This document shows, in pieces, positions 34,530 through 44,091 of a DNA stretch of 64,000 nt (its first letter is position 1; every line of letters starts with the position of its first letter). The notes under the pieces are model-generated. The model worked only from the letters and a program-made list of their open reading frames with translations. It made no database searches and was not told the origin of the DNA. This DNA is from an uncultured Lachnospiraceae bacterium (GTDB lineage Bacteria; Bacillota; Clostridia; Lachnospirales; Lachnospiraceae), in the NCBI GenBank assembly GCA_902766825.1, contig CACXFB010000028.1, positions 1 to 64,000 on the forward strand, given 5' to 3'. The position numbers and the translations under genes are program-made.

Positions 34530-37030
34530 CACAGCATGAGCTTTATGTGACAGGATACCGGCTTACCTGTAATAACAAAAAGGCTGCCTGGCGACATTCG
34601 TCTGCGGTGGCTGTTGACATAATTACCATGGCAGTGCTTGTCTGGATTTTTGTAATGGCTGTTGTGGGAACAATTCTGGATTCCTATAACATTAGTATTG
34701 ACAATAGACTTTTGCAAATAACCTTTATTATTTTTTCTCTTTTCTTTTCAATCCGATACAATTTCATTCTTTTGATATCAAAGGAAAAAAGGAACGGAAA
34801 AATAATGAGTTTTTTCTTTGCCGGTTTACTGGCAGGAGTGTTTATATTATCTGCCACTCTCCTGAGAAACAATATTTCAGCGGGAATAAGAAGCATAACA
34901 GATGATGTAATCATAAGGTTAAACACAACCTATGGGGGAAGCATTCCGCTTGTCAACAGCACAGGCAAGGGCAAAGAGCAGGTATTTATCTTCGTGGGAT
35001 TTATTATTACGTGGATAGCTGCAAGAGCAATAATATTAAAGAGAGATAATCTTAGAATAGCAGCCGTTCTCTTCCCTGTTTTTATATTGTGTGGAATTGG
35101 TGGAGGGAAAATAAGCAGTATTCATGGGGTAATGATGGCATATGTTGTGGTAACTATCACTGTTATCTCGGGAATCAGACGTTACAGATCACTTTGGGGA
35201 GAAAAGAAGAGCGATAACTATAACTGCAATCACAGGATGGATGTCATGATCCGGGTCAAAGTACTGATTGTAAGTATTCCGGCAATGTTTGTGGTGATTA
35301 TTTTGTCCACCGCAATACTTGCAAAGCCGTTGTCGGTACCGCTTGGAAAATTGTCTGATGCAACCTACGACATCAGGGTATCAGGAGTGAGAATGATTGG
35401 CGAATTACTGCCAAGGCTATATGATACCAACGTGACACTTTTGGCAGAAGGTGTAGGCGGAGGTGTATCAGGTGGTATACTTGGTGAACTTGAGGGCACA
35501 TTTTATACCATGAAAGAAAATATTAAAGTAACCTGCAGTGAACTTCCCGGGGAAACGGTTTATCTGAAAGGATATGTAGGATCACAGTATGACACCGACC
35601 GTTGGATTAATGATGACGAAAAGGGATATCTTGATACTTTGAGACATTGGTCTACCCAGGGCGATGCACAAAGTTATGTTTATAATATTCCATTTTTGCG
35701 AATGGCATATGCAGTGGATTTGCTGGGGGGTGACTATAAATCCTATGAACCGTCATATATATCAGTGGAATCAATGGATGAAAACATTTCCTATACCTAT
35801 ATACCCTACAATGTGTATATCAATGATTATTACCGGATAGGTGGCGGTGATGCATACGTTATCGGACAAAGTGAGTATGAGAATACTTTTCCATGGTTTT
35901 ACGGGGAGGATGTCAAGGAGGTTATGGCACAATACAGAAAGTACACTGATAAAACAGGTAAGTACAGTGTGTTAGATGAGGTTGAGGCATCCTATGAATA
36001 CTTCGTTAAAGCGAATGACGTTAAATATGACAAGGAGAATATGGAGAGACTTTATGACCTTTGCGAGGAAAAGATAAATGAGTGGGATAATAAGATAAAA
36101 CCGGATATGACAAAGGTTCAAAAAGATGAACTCCTGGAAGAAAAAATTGATGATGTTACCAATTTTATCAGGAAAACTCTGTGGGAAAACGCTGCATTTG
36201 AATCTAAGGCGATTAAACTGCCGGAGGGTGAAGATTACGTTAACTACTTTTTATTTGAAAAAAAGCAGGGAGATTCTACGGCATTTGCCTCTGCCGCAAC
36301 AATTATGTTCAGGATGTTTGACATTCCTGCAAGATATGTTGAGGGTTATGTTGCTCCGGTAAATATTTTTCAGGCTGATGAAAATGAAGAGTATTATGCC
36401 ATACTTCAGGATGATAATGCTCATGCGTGGGTTGAAATATATGTTTCAGGTTCAGGCTGGACGCAGGTTGAAACCACGCCGGGATTTGAAGGAAGAATAT
36501 CTAATCTGGATATGCCGCAGGATTTAAAGGACAAAGAGGAAGATAAGACAGATTCTAAGGATGAGGCGGGCAACGATGAAAATGAGTCCGCAAAGGGTAT
36601 GAGCACCGGTAAAAAAACAGCATATCTGACAATAATCCTGTTGTTTCTGATAATCATTTTTCTTATAGTCAGACATATGGTTACATACCGTGCCAGAAGA
36701 GGTAAAATAGGAGCAAAGGATGACGAGGCAAAGGTAAAAAGAATATTCTACAGCTTCTATGATGTGTTGATTTATGACGGATTTGATTCAAAAATTGATA
36801 CAACATCAGGGGCATTTGTTTGTGAGATTGCCAACAGGTACCCGGAATTTGAAATCAATGAAGTAAAAAAATACATGAATATTGTGCTGTGTACCCATTA
36901 TGGGCCGGATAAGCCTTCAAAGGAAGATGTACAGCTGTCTGAAAAGATGTATGAAAAGCTTGTGGAGACGGTTTATAAAAGGCTTGGCAGACGAAGAAGA
37001 ATTGGTTTTAAACTATGGAAGGCATTCTAG
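34511..37030 (+). CDS. Large membrane transglutaminase-like protein (DUF3488/TgpA type) with Ser at the Cys position
   Basis: 839 residues. Six or so TM segments in the first 270 residues, an outside region, a transglutaminase-like domain (about 575-660), a TM (about 700-718) and a cytoplasmic tail with a DUF4129-like segment. In homologues the domain reads GYC.HFASA; here it is QGDSTAFASA, so residue 589 is Ser instead of the catalytic Cys. The His (DNAHAWVEIY) and acidic (VETTPGFE) positions remain. It may therefore be non-catalytic, or a scaffold. Overlaps DUF58 by 19 nt; a sortase follows after 50 nt. Confidence 0.85.
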   Translation: METGNLAQHELYVTGYRLTCNNKKAAWRHSSAVAVDIITMAVLVWIFVMAVVGTILDSYNISIDNRLLQITFIIFSLFFSIRYNFILLISKEKRNGKIMSFFFAGLLAGVFILSATLLRNNISAGIRSITDDVIIRLNTTYGGSIPLVNSTGKGKEQVFIFVGFIITWIAARAIILKRDNLRIAAVLFPVFILCGIGGGKISSIHGVMMAYVVVTITVISGIRRYRSLWGEKKSDNYNCNHRMDVMIRVKVLIVSIPAMFVVIILSTAILAKPLSVPLGKLSDATYDIRVSGVRMIGELLPRLYDTNVTLLAEGVGGGVSGGILGELEGTFYTMKENIKVTCSELPGETVYLKGYVGSQYDTDRWINDDEKGYLDTLRHWSTQGDAQSYVYNIPFLRMAYAVDLLGGDYKSYEPSYISVESMDENISYTYIPYNVYINDYYRIGGGDAYVIGQSEYENTFPWFYGEDVKEVMAQYRKYTDKTGKYSVLDEVEASYEYFVKANDVKYDKENMERLYDLCEEKINEWDNKIKPDMTKVQKDELLEEKIDDVTNFIRKTLWENAAFESKAIKLPEGEDYVNYFLFEKKQGDSTAFASAATIMFRMFDIPARYVEGYVAPVNIFQADENEEYYAILQDDNAHAWVEIYVSGSGWTQVETTPGFEGRISNLDMPQDLKDKEEDKTDSKDEAGNDENESAKGMSTGKKTAYLTIILLFLIIIFLIVRHMVTYRARRGKIGAKDDEAKVKRIFYSFYDVLIYDGFDSKIDTTSGAFVCEIANRYPEFEINEVKKYMNIVLCTHYGPDKPSKEDVQLSEKMYEKLVETVYKRLGRRRRIGFKLWKAF

Positions 37031-37080
37031 GTATAGAAATGAAATAGGCAGGACCAAAGTATGGAATTGGAGTGGCTTAC

Positions 37081-38166
37081 ATGAAGAATAAAAGAAAAAC
37101 CATAATAGCGGCTATATTTTTTCTGGCAGGTGCAGCTTTAGTTGCATATCCCTTTTGCATGGACAGATGGGCACAGTATCGGAGTTCAAAAGTCATTGAT
37201 GAATTCATGAATGACCTGGATCAAATGAGAGAAGTTGTGGAGAATGAGAAACTTGAGGATTTACTTGAGATGGAGGCATCAGGGGAAGATGTGGAGAATG
37301 AGGAAACTGACGGGGAGAGTAAACAAGCTGATGAGGAAACTGACAGGCTCCTTCAATTATACAAAGACATGTGTGCGTACAACAGACAGTTATATGCAGA
37401 CGGACAGTCCGGCCTTAAGGATCCGTTTTCGTATGAGACGCCTTCATTTGACCTGACGGAATATGGCTTTAGTAATAATGTTATCGGAATAATTGATATT
37501 GATAGTATGGACGTTCACCTGCCATTATATTTGGGTGCAAATAAGGAAAATATGAAAAAAGGTGCTGTTGTAATGGGGCAGACATCAATGCCTACCAGAC
37601 AGACTAATACAAATATGGTTGTGGCTGCGCACAGAGGCTATCGGGGGATAAAGATGTTTCGGGAGATTGAAAATGTTCAGGTGGGAGATGTTATTAAAGT
37701 TACTACCCCTTTTGATACGTTGATTTACAGGGTTACGCAGACAAAAGTGATTTTACCTGAACAGGTGGATGAAACCTTAATCAGGCCGGGGGAGTGCAGG
37801 ATTACCCTTCTTACCTGCCATCCCTACACAAAGAACTCTCACAGATATCTTGTGTATGCAAAGAGGGAGGATGCAGGCAATTCATCAGAACAGCCCCTGG
37901 AAGATGACAATGAATCATCTAAAGAGCACAGGGCGGATGAAGAAAATAATGTAGTTGAATCAGAAAAAAAAGAAGCTGCAAATCAGAACGACGATACGAC
38001 CGTACAATCTGCGGATAACAAAAAAACGGGAACAGGGGAGGCTGCACGGATTAAGGATGATTCAGATTTGATGATTAATCTGGAAAAATATTTGCCTGTA
38101 GCAGGAATTGTGGTTATAATTATTATGATTGTTGTGGGATTTTTCCTCACAAACAAAAAGAATTAA
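37081..38166 (+). CDS. Class C (pilus) sortase 2
   Basis: 361 residues. The start is the ATG at 37081, since GGAG is 8 nt upstream of it (GTG 37072 overlaps that site). N-terminal TM, then an acidic insertion (about 50-95), the sortase core with His184 (AAHRGYRG), Cys246 (LLTCHPYTK) and Arg255 (NSHRYLVYA), a long acidic linker and a C-terminal TM. It differs from sortase 1 in its HPYT active-site loop and the 80-residue linker, so it may have another substrate, such as the FPDTG tip protein (inference). Last gene of the pilus locus. Confidence 0.9.
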   Translation: MKNKRKTIIAAIFFLAGAALVAYPFCMDRWAQYRSSKVIDEFMNDLDQMREVVENEKLEDLLEMEASGEDVENEETDGESKQADEETDRLLQLYKDMCAYNRQLYADGQSGLKDPFSYETPSFDLTEYGFSNNVIGIIDIDSMDVHLPLYLGANKENMKKGAVVMGQTSMPTRQTNTNMVVAAHRGYRGIKMFREIENVQVGDVIKVTTPFDTLIYRVTQTKVILPEQVDETLIRPGECRITLLTCHPYTKNSHRYLVYAKREDAGNSSEQPLEDDNESSKEHRADEENNVVESEKKEAANQNDDTTVQSADNKKTGTGEAARIKDDSDLMINLEKYLPVAGIVVIIIMIVVGFFLTNKKN

Positions 38167-38188
38167 TTACACATAGGAGGTATTTTTG

Positions 38189-38866
38189 ATGAAGTATGAT
38201 ATCCAGGGTGGAAATCTGCCGGTAGTAATCTGTACACTTGAAGCCGGGGAAAAGATAATAACCGAAGGTGGCGGAATGACATGGATGTCACCTAATATGC
38301 AGATGGAAACAACAGGTGGCGGAATAGGTAAGATGTTTGGAAGAGCGTTTTCGGGTGAATCAATATTCCAGAACATTTATACCGCTAAGGGCAAGGAAGG
38401 AATGATTGCTCTTGCATCAAGTTTTCCGGGAAGTATTAAGGCTTTTGAAATCAGTCCTGATAAACCAATGATTCTTCAGAAGAGCGCATTTTTAGCATCA
38501 GAGCAGGGTGTAGAGCTTTCAGTACATTTTAAAAAGAACTTTGGAGCAGGTCTATTTGGTGGAGAGGGCTTTATCATGCAGAAAGTATCCGGCAATGGTC
38601 TTTGTTTTGTGGAATTTGATGGTCATGTTGTGGAGTATGATCTTGAGGCAGGTGAACAGATGGTTATTGATACAGGTAATCTTGCAGCCATGACAGCTAC
38701 ATGTACAATGGAGATTCAGTCTGTTCCGGGACTTAAGAACAAGTTTTTAGGAGGAGAAGGATTATTTAATACAGTGGTGACCGGACCGGGACATATATGG
38801 TTACAGACGCTTCCTGCATCAGGAATGGCATCAGTTCTTTCAAAGTATATTGCAACAGGTAACTAG
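38189..38866 (+). CDS. TIGR00266/AIM24 family protein
   Basis: 225 residues. It has the family pattern of a beta-rich fold: VVICTLEAGEKIITEGGGM at the start, the Gly-rich GGGIGKMFGRAFSGES and GFIMQKVSGNGLCFVEFDG. No signal peptide or TM. Function is not established for bacterial members; some are linked to stress or membrane repair. The ATG at 38189 is preferred over TTG 38186 (AGGAGG, 8 nt spacing). It is 22 nt after the second sortase and may be in the same transcript. Confidence 0.85.
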   Translation: MKYDIQGGNLPVVICTLEAGEKIITEGGGMTWMSPNMQMETTGGGIGKMFGRAFSGESIFQNIYTAKGKEGMIALASSFPGSIKAFEISPDKPMILQKSAFLASEQGVELSVHFKKNFGAGLFGGEGFIMQKVSGNGLCFVEFDGHVVEYDLEAGEQMVIDTGNLAAMTATCTMEIQSVPGLKNKFLGGEGLFNTVVTGPGHIWLQTLPASGMASVLSKYIATGN

Positions 38867-38973
38867 TACCGGACGTATTAATCCGGCTGTTTTGTGATAG
38901 TAATACAGTCACAAAGTAATGAATAAAATTGAATATGATGTAATAGTATTATTAAAAAACAACAGGTATTTGT

Positions 38974-40113
38974 ATGGATATTTATGTTGTGCAAACAGGA
39001 GATACCATAGATTTAATTGCAGAGCGCGCAGGTGCTGATGTACAAAAGATTATATATGATAATCAGCTTGTATACCCATTTGCTCTTGCAGTGGGGCAGG
39101 CATTGTTGATTGATGATAATACGGCTGCTAAGGATAGGCGAAGCTTGTATGTGAACGGCTTCGCCTATCCTTTTATCAGTGGCTGGGTTCTAAGGCAGAC
39201 GTTGCCATATCTATCCGCTATTTCATCCTTTTCTTATGGATTTACCCCCGAGGGGGAACTGATAGACCCTGTTCTTGCGGATGATTTCATTATAGAAGAA
39301 GCCCTTGATGCCGATGTGCGTCCTATACTTACTCTTACTCCTTTTGGAGAGGATGGTAAGTTCAATAATTCCCTTATAAGTGTGGTTGTAAATGATGCAG
39401 CCGTTCAGGCAACTCTGATTGATAATCTTATAAATAAAATGTACGAGAAGGGATTTAAGGGAGTTAATATTGATTTTGAATACATTTTAAAGGAGGACAG
39501 GGACGCATTTACCGCGTTTGTTGCTGCAACCGTTGCACGAATGAGGCAGGAAGGCTTCGATGTGAGTGTTGATCTTGCACCTAAGAATTCTTCGACGCAG
39601 CAGGGGTTACTGTATGAGGGGAAAGACTATGCAGCTCTTGGAAGAATTGCTGACCATGTGCTTGTAATGACGTATGAATGGGGGTATACATATGGACCGC
39701 CGATGGCAGTTGCGCCTATTAACCAGGTAAGAAAAGTTATAGAGTATGCTGTGACGCAGATAGATTCAGATAAAATAGACCTCGGGATACCAAATTACGG
39801 TTATGACTGGCCACTTCCGTATGAGAGAGGAAAGACCAAAGCCAAAACTATAGGTAATGTTGAGGCTGTCAGGATTGCCATAGATAATGGGGCGCAGATA
39901 ATGTTTGATGAAACAGCAATGTCCCCTTATTTCACATACACGGACAGTGAGGGGACATTGCATGAAGTCTGGTTTGAAGATGTTAGAAGCATGAGTGCAA
40001 AATTTAATCTTATAAAAGAATTTAATCTGCGGGGAGCGGGTTACTGGCAGCTCATGCAGTTGTTTAGGGCAAACTGGGTTTTGCTTAATCATGAATTTGA
40101 TATCATCAGTTAA
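38974..40113 (+). CDS. LysM-GH18 glycoside hydrolase (spore-cortex-lytic YaaH/SleL-like)
   Basis: 379 residues. One LysM domain (about 2-46, DIYVVQTGDTIDLIAERAG) and a GH18 catalytic barrel. The acid/base Glu169 lies in GVNIDFEY, and YGYDWPLPY and YWQLMQ are typical of the YaaH/SleL branch that cuts N-acetylglucosaminidic bonds in peptidoglycan. No signal peptide, as in spore-coat members. Spore formation by this organism is not shown. Its stop overlaps the converging feoB gene by 8 nt. No strong RBS; the start is chosen by the LysM. Confidence 0.87.
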   Translation: MDIYVVQTGDTIDLIAERAGADVQKIIYDNQLVYPFALAVGQALLIDDNTAAKDRRSLYVNGFAYPFISGWVLRQTLPYLSAISSFSYGFTPEGELIDPVLADDFIIEEALDADVRPILTLTPFGEDGKFNNSLISVVVNDAAVQATLIDNLINKMYEKGFKGVNIDFEYILKEDRDAFTAFVAATVARMRQEGFDVSVDLAPKNSSTQQGLLYEGKDYAALGRIADHVLVMTYEWGYTYGPPMAVAPINQVRKVIEYAVTQIDSDKIDLGIPNYGYDWPLPYERGKTKAKTIGNVEAVRIAIDNGAQIMFDETAMSPYFTYTDSEGTLHEVWFEDVRSMSAKFNLIKEFNLRGAGYWQLMQLFRANWVLLNHEFDIIS

Positions 40114-42457
40114 TTCCCAGAATAAACAGACCGACAAGCTGCATTAAAAATGCCATAAACCAGGCAATAACGCACTGCCAGATTACAAGTGTAAATGCCC
40201 ATTTTGCACCAAGTTCTCTCTTGACGGAAGCTATTGCCGCAATACATGGTGTGTATAAAAGAGAGAATATAAGCATTGATGCTGCGGTAAGAGAAGTAAT
40301 GGCGTTGTCAACGGCACCGTTAAAGAGTATTTCCATTGTGGAAACGACACTTTCTTTTGCAATAAATCCACTGACGAGTGAAACAATAATTCTCCAGTCA
40401 CCAAGGCCGACCGGTTCCATGACAGGAGCAAATACTCCGGCTATGTTGGCAAGAATGCTTTTTTCCGTATCGGAAACCATGTTCATATATGGGTCGAAGC
40501 TCTGTAAAAACCATACGAGAATGGTTGCAATAAGTATTACGGAAAAAGCTTTCTGCAAAAAGTCCTTTGCTTTCTCCCAAAGTAAATGAACAACATTTAA
40601 CGCACCCGGAAGACGGTAGTTAGGAAGTTCCATTACAAAAGGAACTGCTTCGCCTCTAAACAGCACATTTTTATATATAAACGCTACAAATACACCTGTA
40701 ACGATACCGAGAAGATACAGACCTGTCATAATTAATCCGCCTCTTTTCGGGAAAAATGCATTAACAAAAAATGCGTATATCGGCAGTTTTGCCGTACAAC
40801 TCATAAATGGTGTAAGAAGAATCGTCATCTTTCTGTCACGCTCACTTGGAAGTGTACGAGTAGCCATAACTGCCGGAACGCTGCACCCAAAACCTATGAG
40901 CATAGGAACAATACTTCTGCCGGAAAGACCGATTTTACGAAGTATTTTATCCATGAAAAATGCAACACGGGCAATGTAACCGCTGTCTTCTAAAAGTGAT
41001 AAGAAGAAGAACAGGGTAACGATAATCGGCAGGAAGCTTAGTACACTTCCAACACCGGTAAATATTCCGTCTATAATCAGGCTGTGCATGCCCTTGTTGA
41101 CACCGGCACTTGTCAGTGCGTTGTCCGTAAGAACGGTTAGTTTATCTATGCAGTATTCAAGTATTTCCTGCAGACCGGCACCTATTACGTTAAAAGTCAG
41201 GTAAAATACGAGAGCCATTATACCGATAAAAGCAGGGATTGCAGTATATTTGCCGGTTAAGAAACTGTCGATTTTACGACTTCTTATGTGTTCCTTGCTT
41301 TCAGTTGGTTTTGTTACGGATTCACTGCATACTTTTTTTATGAAAGAAAAACGCATATCGGCGATTGCGGCACTTCTGTCAAGACCGCGTTCTTTTTCCA
41401 TCTGGTGTACGATACGTTCCATTGATTCGGCTTCTTCTTCGTCAAGGTTAAGTCTGTCGGTTATAAGATTGTCACCTTCGATAACTTTGTCTGCCGCAAA
41501 ACGAAGAGGAAGTCCGCCCGCCTGGGCATGATCTTCTATAAGGTGGCATATTCCGTGGAAACAACGGTGAAGTGCACCTTTGTTATCATTTTTACCGCAA
41601 AAATCTATCTCGACCGGTTTTTCCTGATAGTATGCCACATGAATTGCATGTTCAATTAATTCCTCTATACCCTCGTTTTTTGCAGCGGATATTGGAACTA
41701 CCGGAACACCTAACATGTGTTCCATCTTATTAACATCTATGCTTCCGCCATTAGAGGTAAGTTCGTCCATCATGTTAAGTGCAACTACCATTGGAATATC
41801 CATCTCCATAAGCTGGAGGGTAAGATAAAGATTACGTTCGATGTTGGTAACATCCAGTATGTTGATAATCGCGTGAGGCTTTTCGTCAAGAACGAAGTTA
41901 CGCGATACTATCTCCTCGTTAGTGTAAGGAGACATTGAGTAGATGCCCGGCAGGTCGGTTATGACGGTATCCGGATGATCTTTTATCGCACCGTCTTTTC
42001 TGTCTACCGTGACTCCCGGGAAATTACCTACATGTTGTCTTGAGCCTGTAAGCCTGTTAAAAAGGGTGGTCTTACCGCAATTCTGATTGCCGACAAGTGC
42101 AAATCTTATTGTCGTTCCACTAGGAAGCGGAGTTCCGCTGCCCTTAGGGTGAAATTTTCCGCCTTCACCAAAGCCCGGGTGTTCGGTTTTCTTTTTTGTG
42201 GCTTTTTTGTCCACGTTAGTATCGGCATCGGTTACGGGGGATACTTCTATAAGATTGGCATCCGCAAGACGAAGGGTAAGTTCATATCCGTGCAGACGCA
42301 GTTCCATAGGATCTCCCATAGGTGCAAATTTTATAAGGGTAACTTTTGTACCCGGAATTATGCCCATGTCAAGAAAGTGCTGCCTAAGAGCACCGTCGCC
42401 TCCAAGCTTTTCTACACGCACCGTCTGACCGGGTTTTATATTATTTAATGTATCCAT
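40106..42457 (-). CDS. feoB: Ferrous iron transporter, FeoA-FeoB fusion
   Basis: 783 residues. FeoA-like SH3 domain at 1-75 (KPGQTVRVEKLGGDGALRQ, HFLDMGIIPGT), a polar linker, then FeoB: G1 GNQNCGKT at 123-130, the FPGVTVDRK switch, G3 DLPGIYS, and about ten TM segments with the Gate motifs (FGCSVPAVMATR). It takes up Fe(II) across the cell membrane. FeoA is normally a separate small protein; the fusion is known in some Firmicutes. RBS AGAGGA upstream. Its 3' end overlaps the GH18 gene by 8 nt, and no terminator lies between. Confidence 0.95.
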   Translation of the reverse strand: MDTLNNIKPGQTVRVEKLGGDGALRQHFLDMGIIPGTKVTLIKFAPMGDPMELRLHGYELTLRLADANLIEVSPVTDADTNVDKKATKKKTEHPGFGEGGKFHPKGSGTPLPSGTTIRFALVGNQNCGKTTLFNRLTGSRQHVGNFPGVTVDRKDGAIKDHPDTVITDLPGIYSMSPYTNEEIVSRNFVLDEKPHAIINILDVTNIERNLYLTLQLMEMDIPMVVALNMMDELTSNGGSIDVNKMEHMLGVPVVPISAAKNEGIEELIEHAIHVAYYQEKPVEIDFCGKNDNKGALHRCFHGICHLIEDHAQAGGLPLRFAADKVIEGDNLITDRLNLDEEEAESMERIVHQMEKERGLDRSAAIADMRFSFIKKVCSESVTKPTESKEHIRSRKIDSFLTGKYTAIPAFIGIMALVFYLTFNVIGAGLQEILEYCIDKLTVLTDNALTSAGVNKGMHSLIIDGIFTGVGSVLSFLPIIVTLFFFLSLLEDSGYIARVAFFMDKILRKIGLSGRSIVPMLIGFGCSVPAVMATRTLPSERDRKMTILLTPFMSCTAKLPIYAFFVNAFFPKRGGLIMTGLYLLGIVTGVFVAFIYKNVLFRGEAVPFVMELPNYRLPGALNVVHLLWEKAKDFLQKAFSVILIATILVWFLQSFDPYMNMVSDTEKSILANIAGVFAPVMEPVGLGDWRIIVSLVSGFIAKESVVSTMEILFNGAVDNAITSLTAASMLIFSLLYTPCIAAIASVKRELGAKWAFTLVIWQCVIAWFMAFLMQLVGLFILGIN

Positions 42458-42525
42458 ATTATCCTCTTATTTTTTGAAACGTACATCAATATAATGTGCG
42501 TTGTAAATAAACTGTTCTGATAGTC

Positions 42526-42553
42526 ATTTTAATGGGATTTTGATTAATGTCAA
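42526..42553 (-). promoter_or_regulatory. Candidate feoB promoter
   Basis: On the - strand TTGACA, 16 nt, TAAAAT. It lies about 70 nt upstream of the feoB start. No full 19-bp Fur box was recognised in the gap. Confidence 0.55.
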
Positions 42554-42678
42554 TAAATGATATGCGTATAAGGCACAAATAATTAGTAAAACAAATAGCC
42601 GGAATGTAATTATATATTGATGTAATGAGGTTCGTATGTTAGAATGTTCTTTGGAAAAAATACTTAATGGTGATAAAT

Positions 42679-44055
42679 ATGAAAAGTTCTTTTAAATTAA
42701 AAAAAATATCATCCATTCATTTGATACCTGTAAGTTTTCTTATAGCAATATTGATAGGAACGATTCTTTTGATGTTACCAGTTGCATCCGCAACAGGAAA
42801 GTCTACTGATTTCCTTACAGCATTATTTACGGCAACAACATCTGTGTGTGTGACAGGCTTGGTTGTTGTTGATACCTACAGCCACTGGAGCATGGCAGGG
42901 CAGATGATTATACTTTTTCTGGTTCAAATCGGAGGCCTTGGAATAATAACCGTTATTTCGATGGTAATGGTTGTGGCGCAAAAAAAGTTTTCTCTTGGAG
43001 ACAGAAAAATGCTTCAAGATGCATTAAATCTTAATACCGATGTCGGAATAGTGAAGTTTTTGATAAAGATTTTTAAGGCAACACTTATGGTGGAAGCGAT
43101 TGGTGCAGTGCTTTATTCAATTAAGTTTATACCGAGATTTGGTGTTGCAAAAGGAATATGGGTTTCAATATTTAATTCGGTATCGGCATTTTGTAATGCG
43201 GGTATGGATGTTATGGGACCTGACAGTCTTATGGTATACAGATCAAGTCCGCTTGTGATGTTTGTTACGATGACTCTCATCGTGATGGGTGGTCTTGGAT
43301 ATGTTGTATGGTTTGATGTATATCATAACGTAAAAGACGGCATTAAGAAAAGGTTTGACTTAATACAGATATTCTGGAGGTTCAATGAGCATACGAAAAT
43401 CGTCCTTGTTGTGACGTTTGTTCTTATATTTGCAGGAGCTGCGGTGTTCTTTGTAACAGAGTACAATAATCCTACGACCATGGGACATATGCAACCGGGT
43501 GAGAGAGTAATGAACAGCCTGTTTGAATCGATTACGCTAAGAACTGCAGGATTTACGACATTCGGACAGGAAAATCTTACTGGAATGTCATGTATATTTG
43601 CATATGTGCTTATGTTTATAGGTGGTTCGCCTGTAGGAACGGCGGGAGGAATAAAGACGGTTACGTTTTTCCTGGCATTTTTCAGTGTTGTGTCATATAT
43701 AAGGGAAGAAGAAGGAACAGTTGTATTTAACAGAAGAGTAACGGAAGATGCCATGCGAAAGGCAACGGTAATTGTGGCTGTAAGTTCGTTTACGGTACTT
43801 GTTTTAACGCTGTTGTTAATTGCGGCAAATCCGATGCCTGTTGCGGATGCACTGTTTGAGATAATAAGCGGCTCCGCTACAGTCGGACTTACAAGAGGAA
43901 TGACGGGAACACTTAACAGCCTTGGAAGGGTTGTGGTAATATGTGCAATGTATCTTGGAAGAATAGGACCTATATCGATGGCAATCTTTTTTGCAAACAG
44001 AAGAAGCAAGAAAGGTGCAAACAGATATGTTGAAGGAAAGTTTTACGTAGGTTAG
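42679..44055 (+). CDS. trkH: TrkH/KtrB family potassium uptake protein
   Basis: 458 residues from ATG 42679 (GTG 42667 is an alternative; GGTGAT serves as RBS for the ATG). The four-fold M-P-M layout is present, with filter loops TTSVCVTGLVVVDT, VSAFCNAGMDVMG, TLRTAGFTTFG and GSATVGLTRGMTG. It is the K+-translocating membrane subunit and needs the TrkA protein encoded 36 nt downstream. About 220 nt from the divergent feoB start. Confidence 0.93.
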   Translation: MKSSFKLKKISSIHLIPVSFLIAILIGTILLMLPVASATGKSTDFLTALFTATTSVCVTGLVVVDTYSHWSMAGQMIILFLVQIGGLGIITVISMVMVVAQKKFSLGDRKMLQDALNLNTDVGIVKFLIKIFKATLMVEAIGAVLYSIKFIPRFGVAKGIWVSIFNSVSAFCNAGMDVMGPDSLMVYRSSPLVMFVTMTLIVMGGLGYVVWFDVYHNVKDGIKKRFDLIQIFWRFNEHTKIVLVVTFVLIFAGAAVFFVTEYNNPTTMGHMQPGERVMNSLFESITLRTAGFTTFGQENLTGMSCIFAYVLMFIGGSPVGTAGGIKTVTFFLAFFSVVSYIREEEGTVVFNRRVTEDAMRKATVIVAVSSFTVLVLTLLLIAANPMPVADALFEIISGSATVGLTRGMTGTLNSLGRVVVICAMYLGRIGPISMAIFFANRRSKKGANRYVEGKFYVG

Positions 44056-44091
44056 TATAGGGTAATAAAATGAAAGCAGGTGATTGATTAT

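Noticed and set aside
38867-38973. CCGGA/TCCGG hairpin after the AIM24 gene as a terminator
   Set aside because: Only five base pairs and a short mixed tail; too weak to call.
42458-42678. A Fur box between feoB and trkH
   Set aside because: Only short partial matches such as TGATAGTCATTT were seen; no 19-bp palindrome.
43323-44009. A 228-codon frame opposite trkH
   Set aside because: The + strand frame has all four TrkH filter loops; the other is a shadow.
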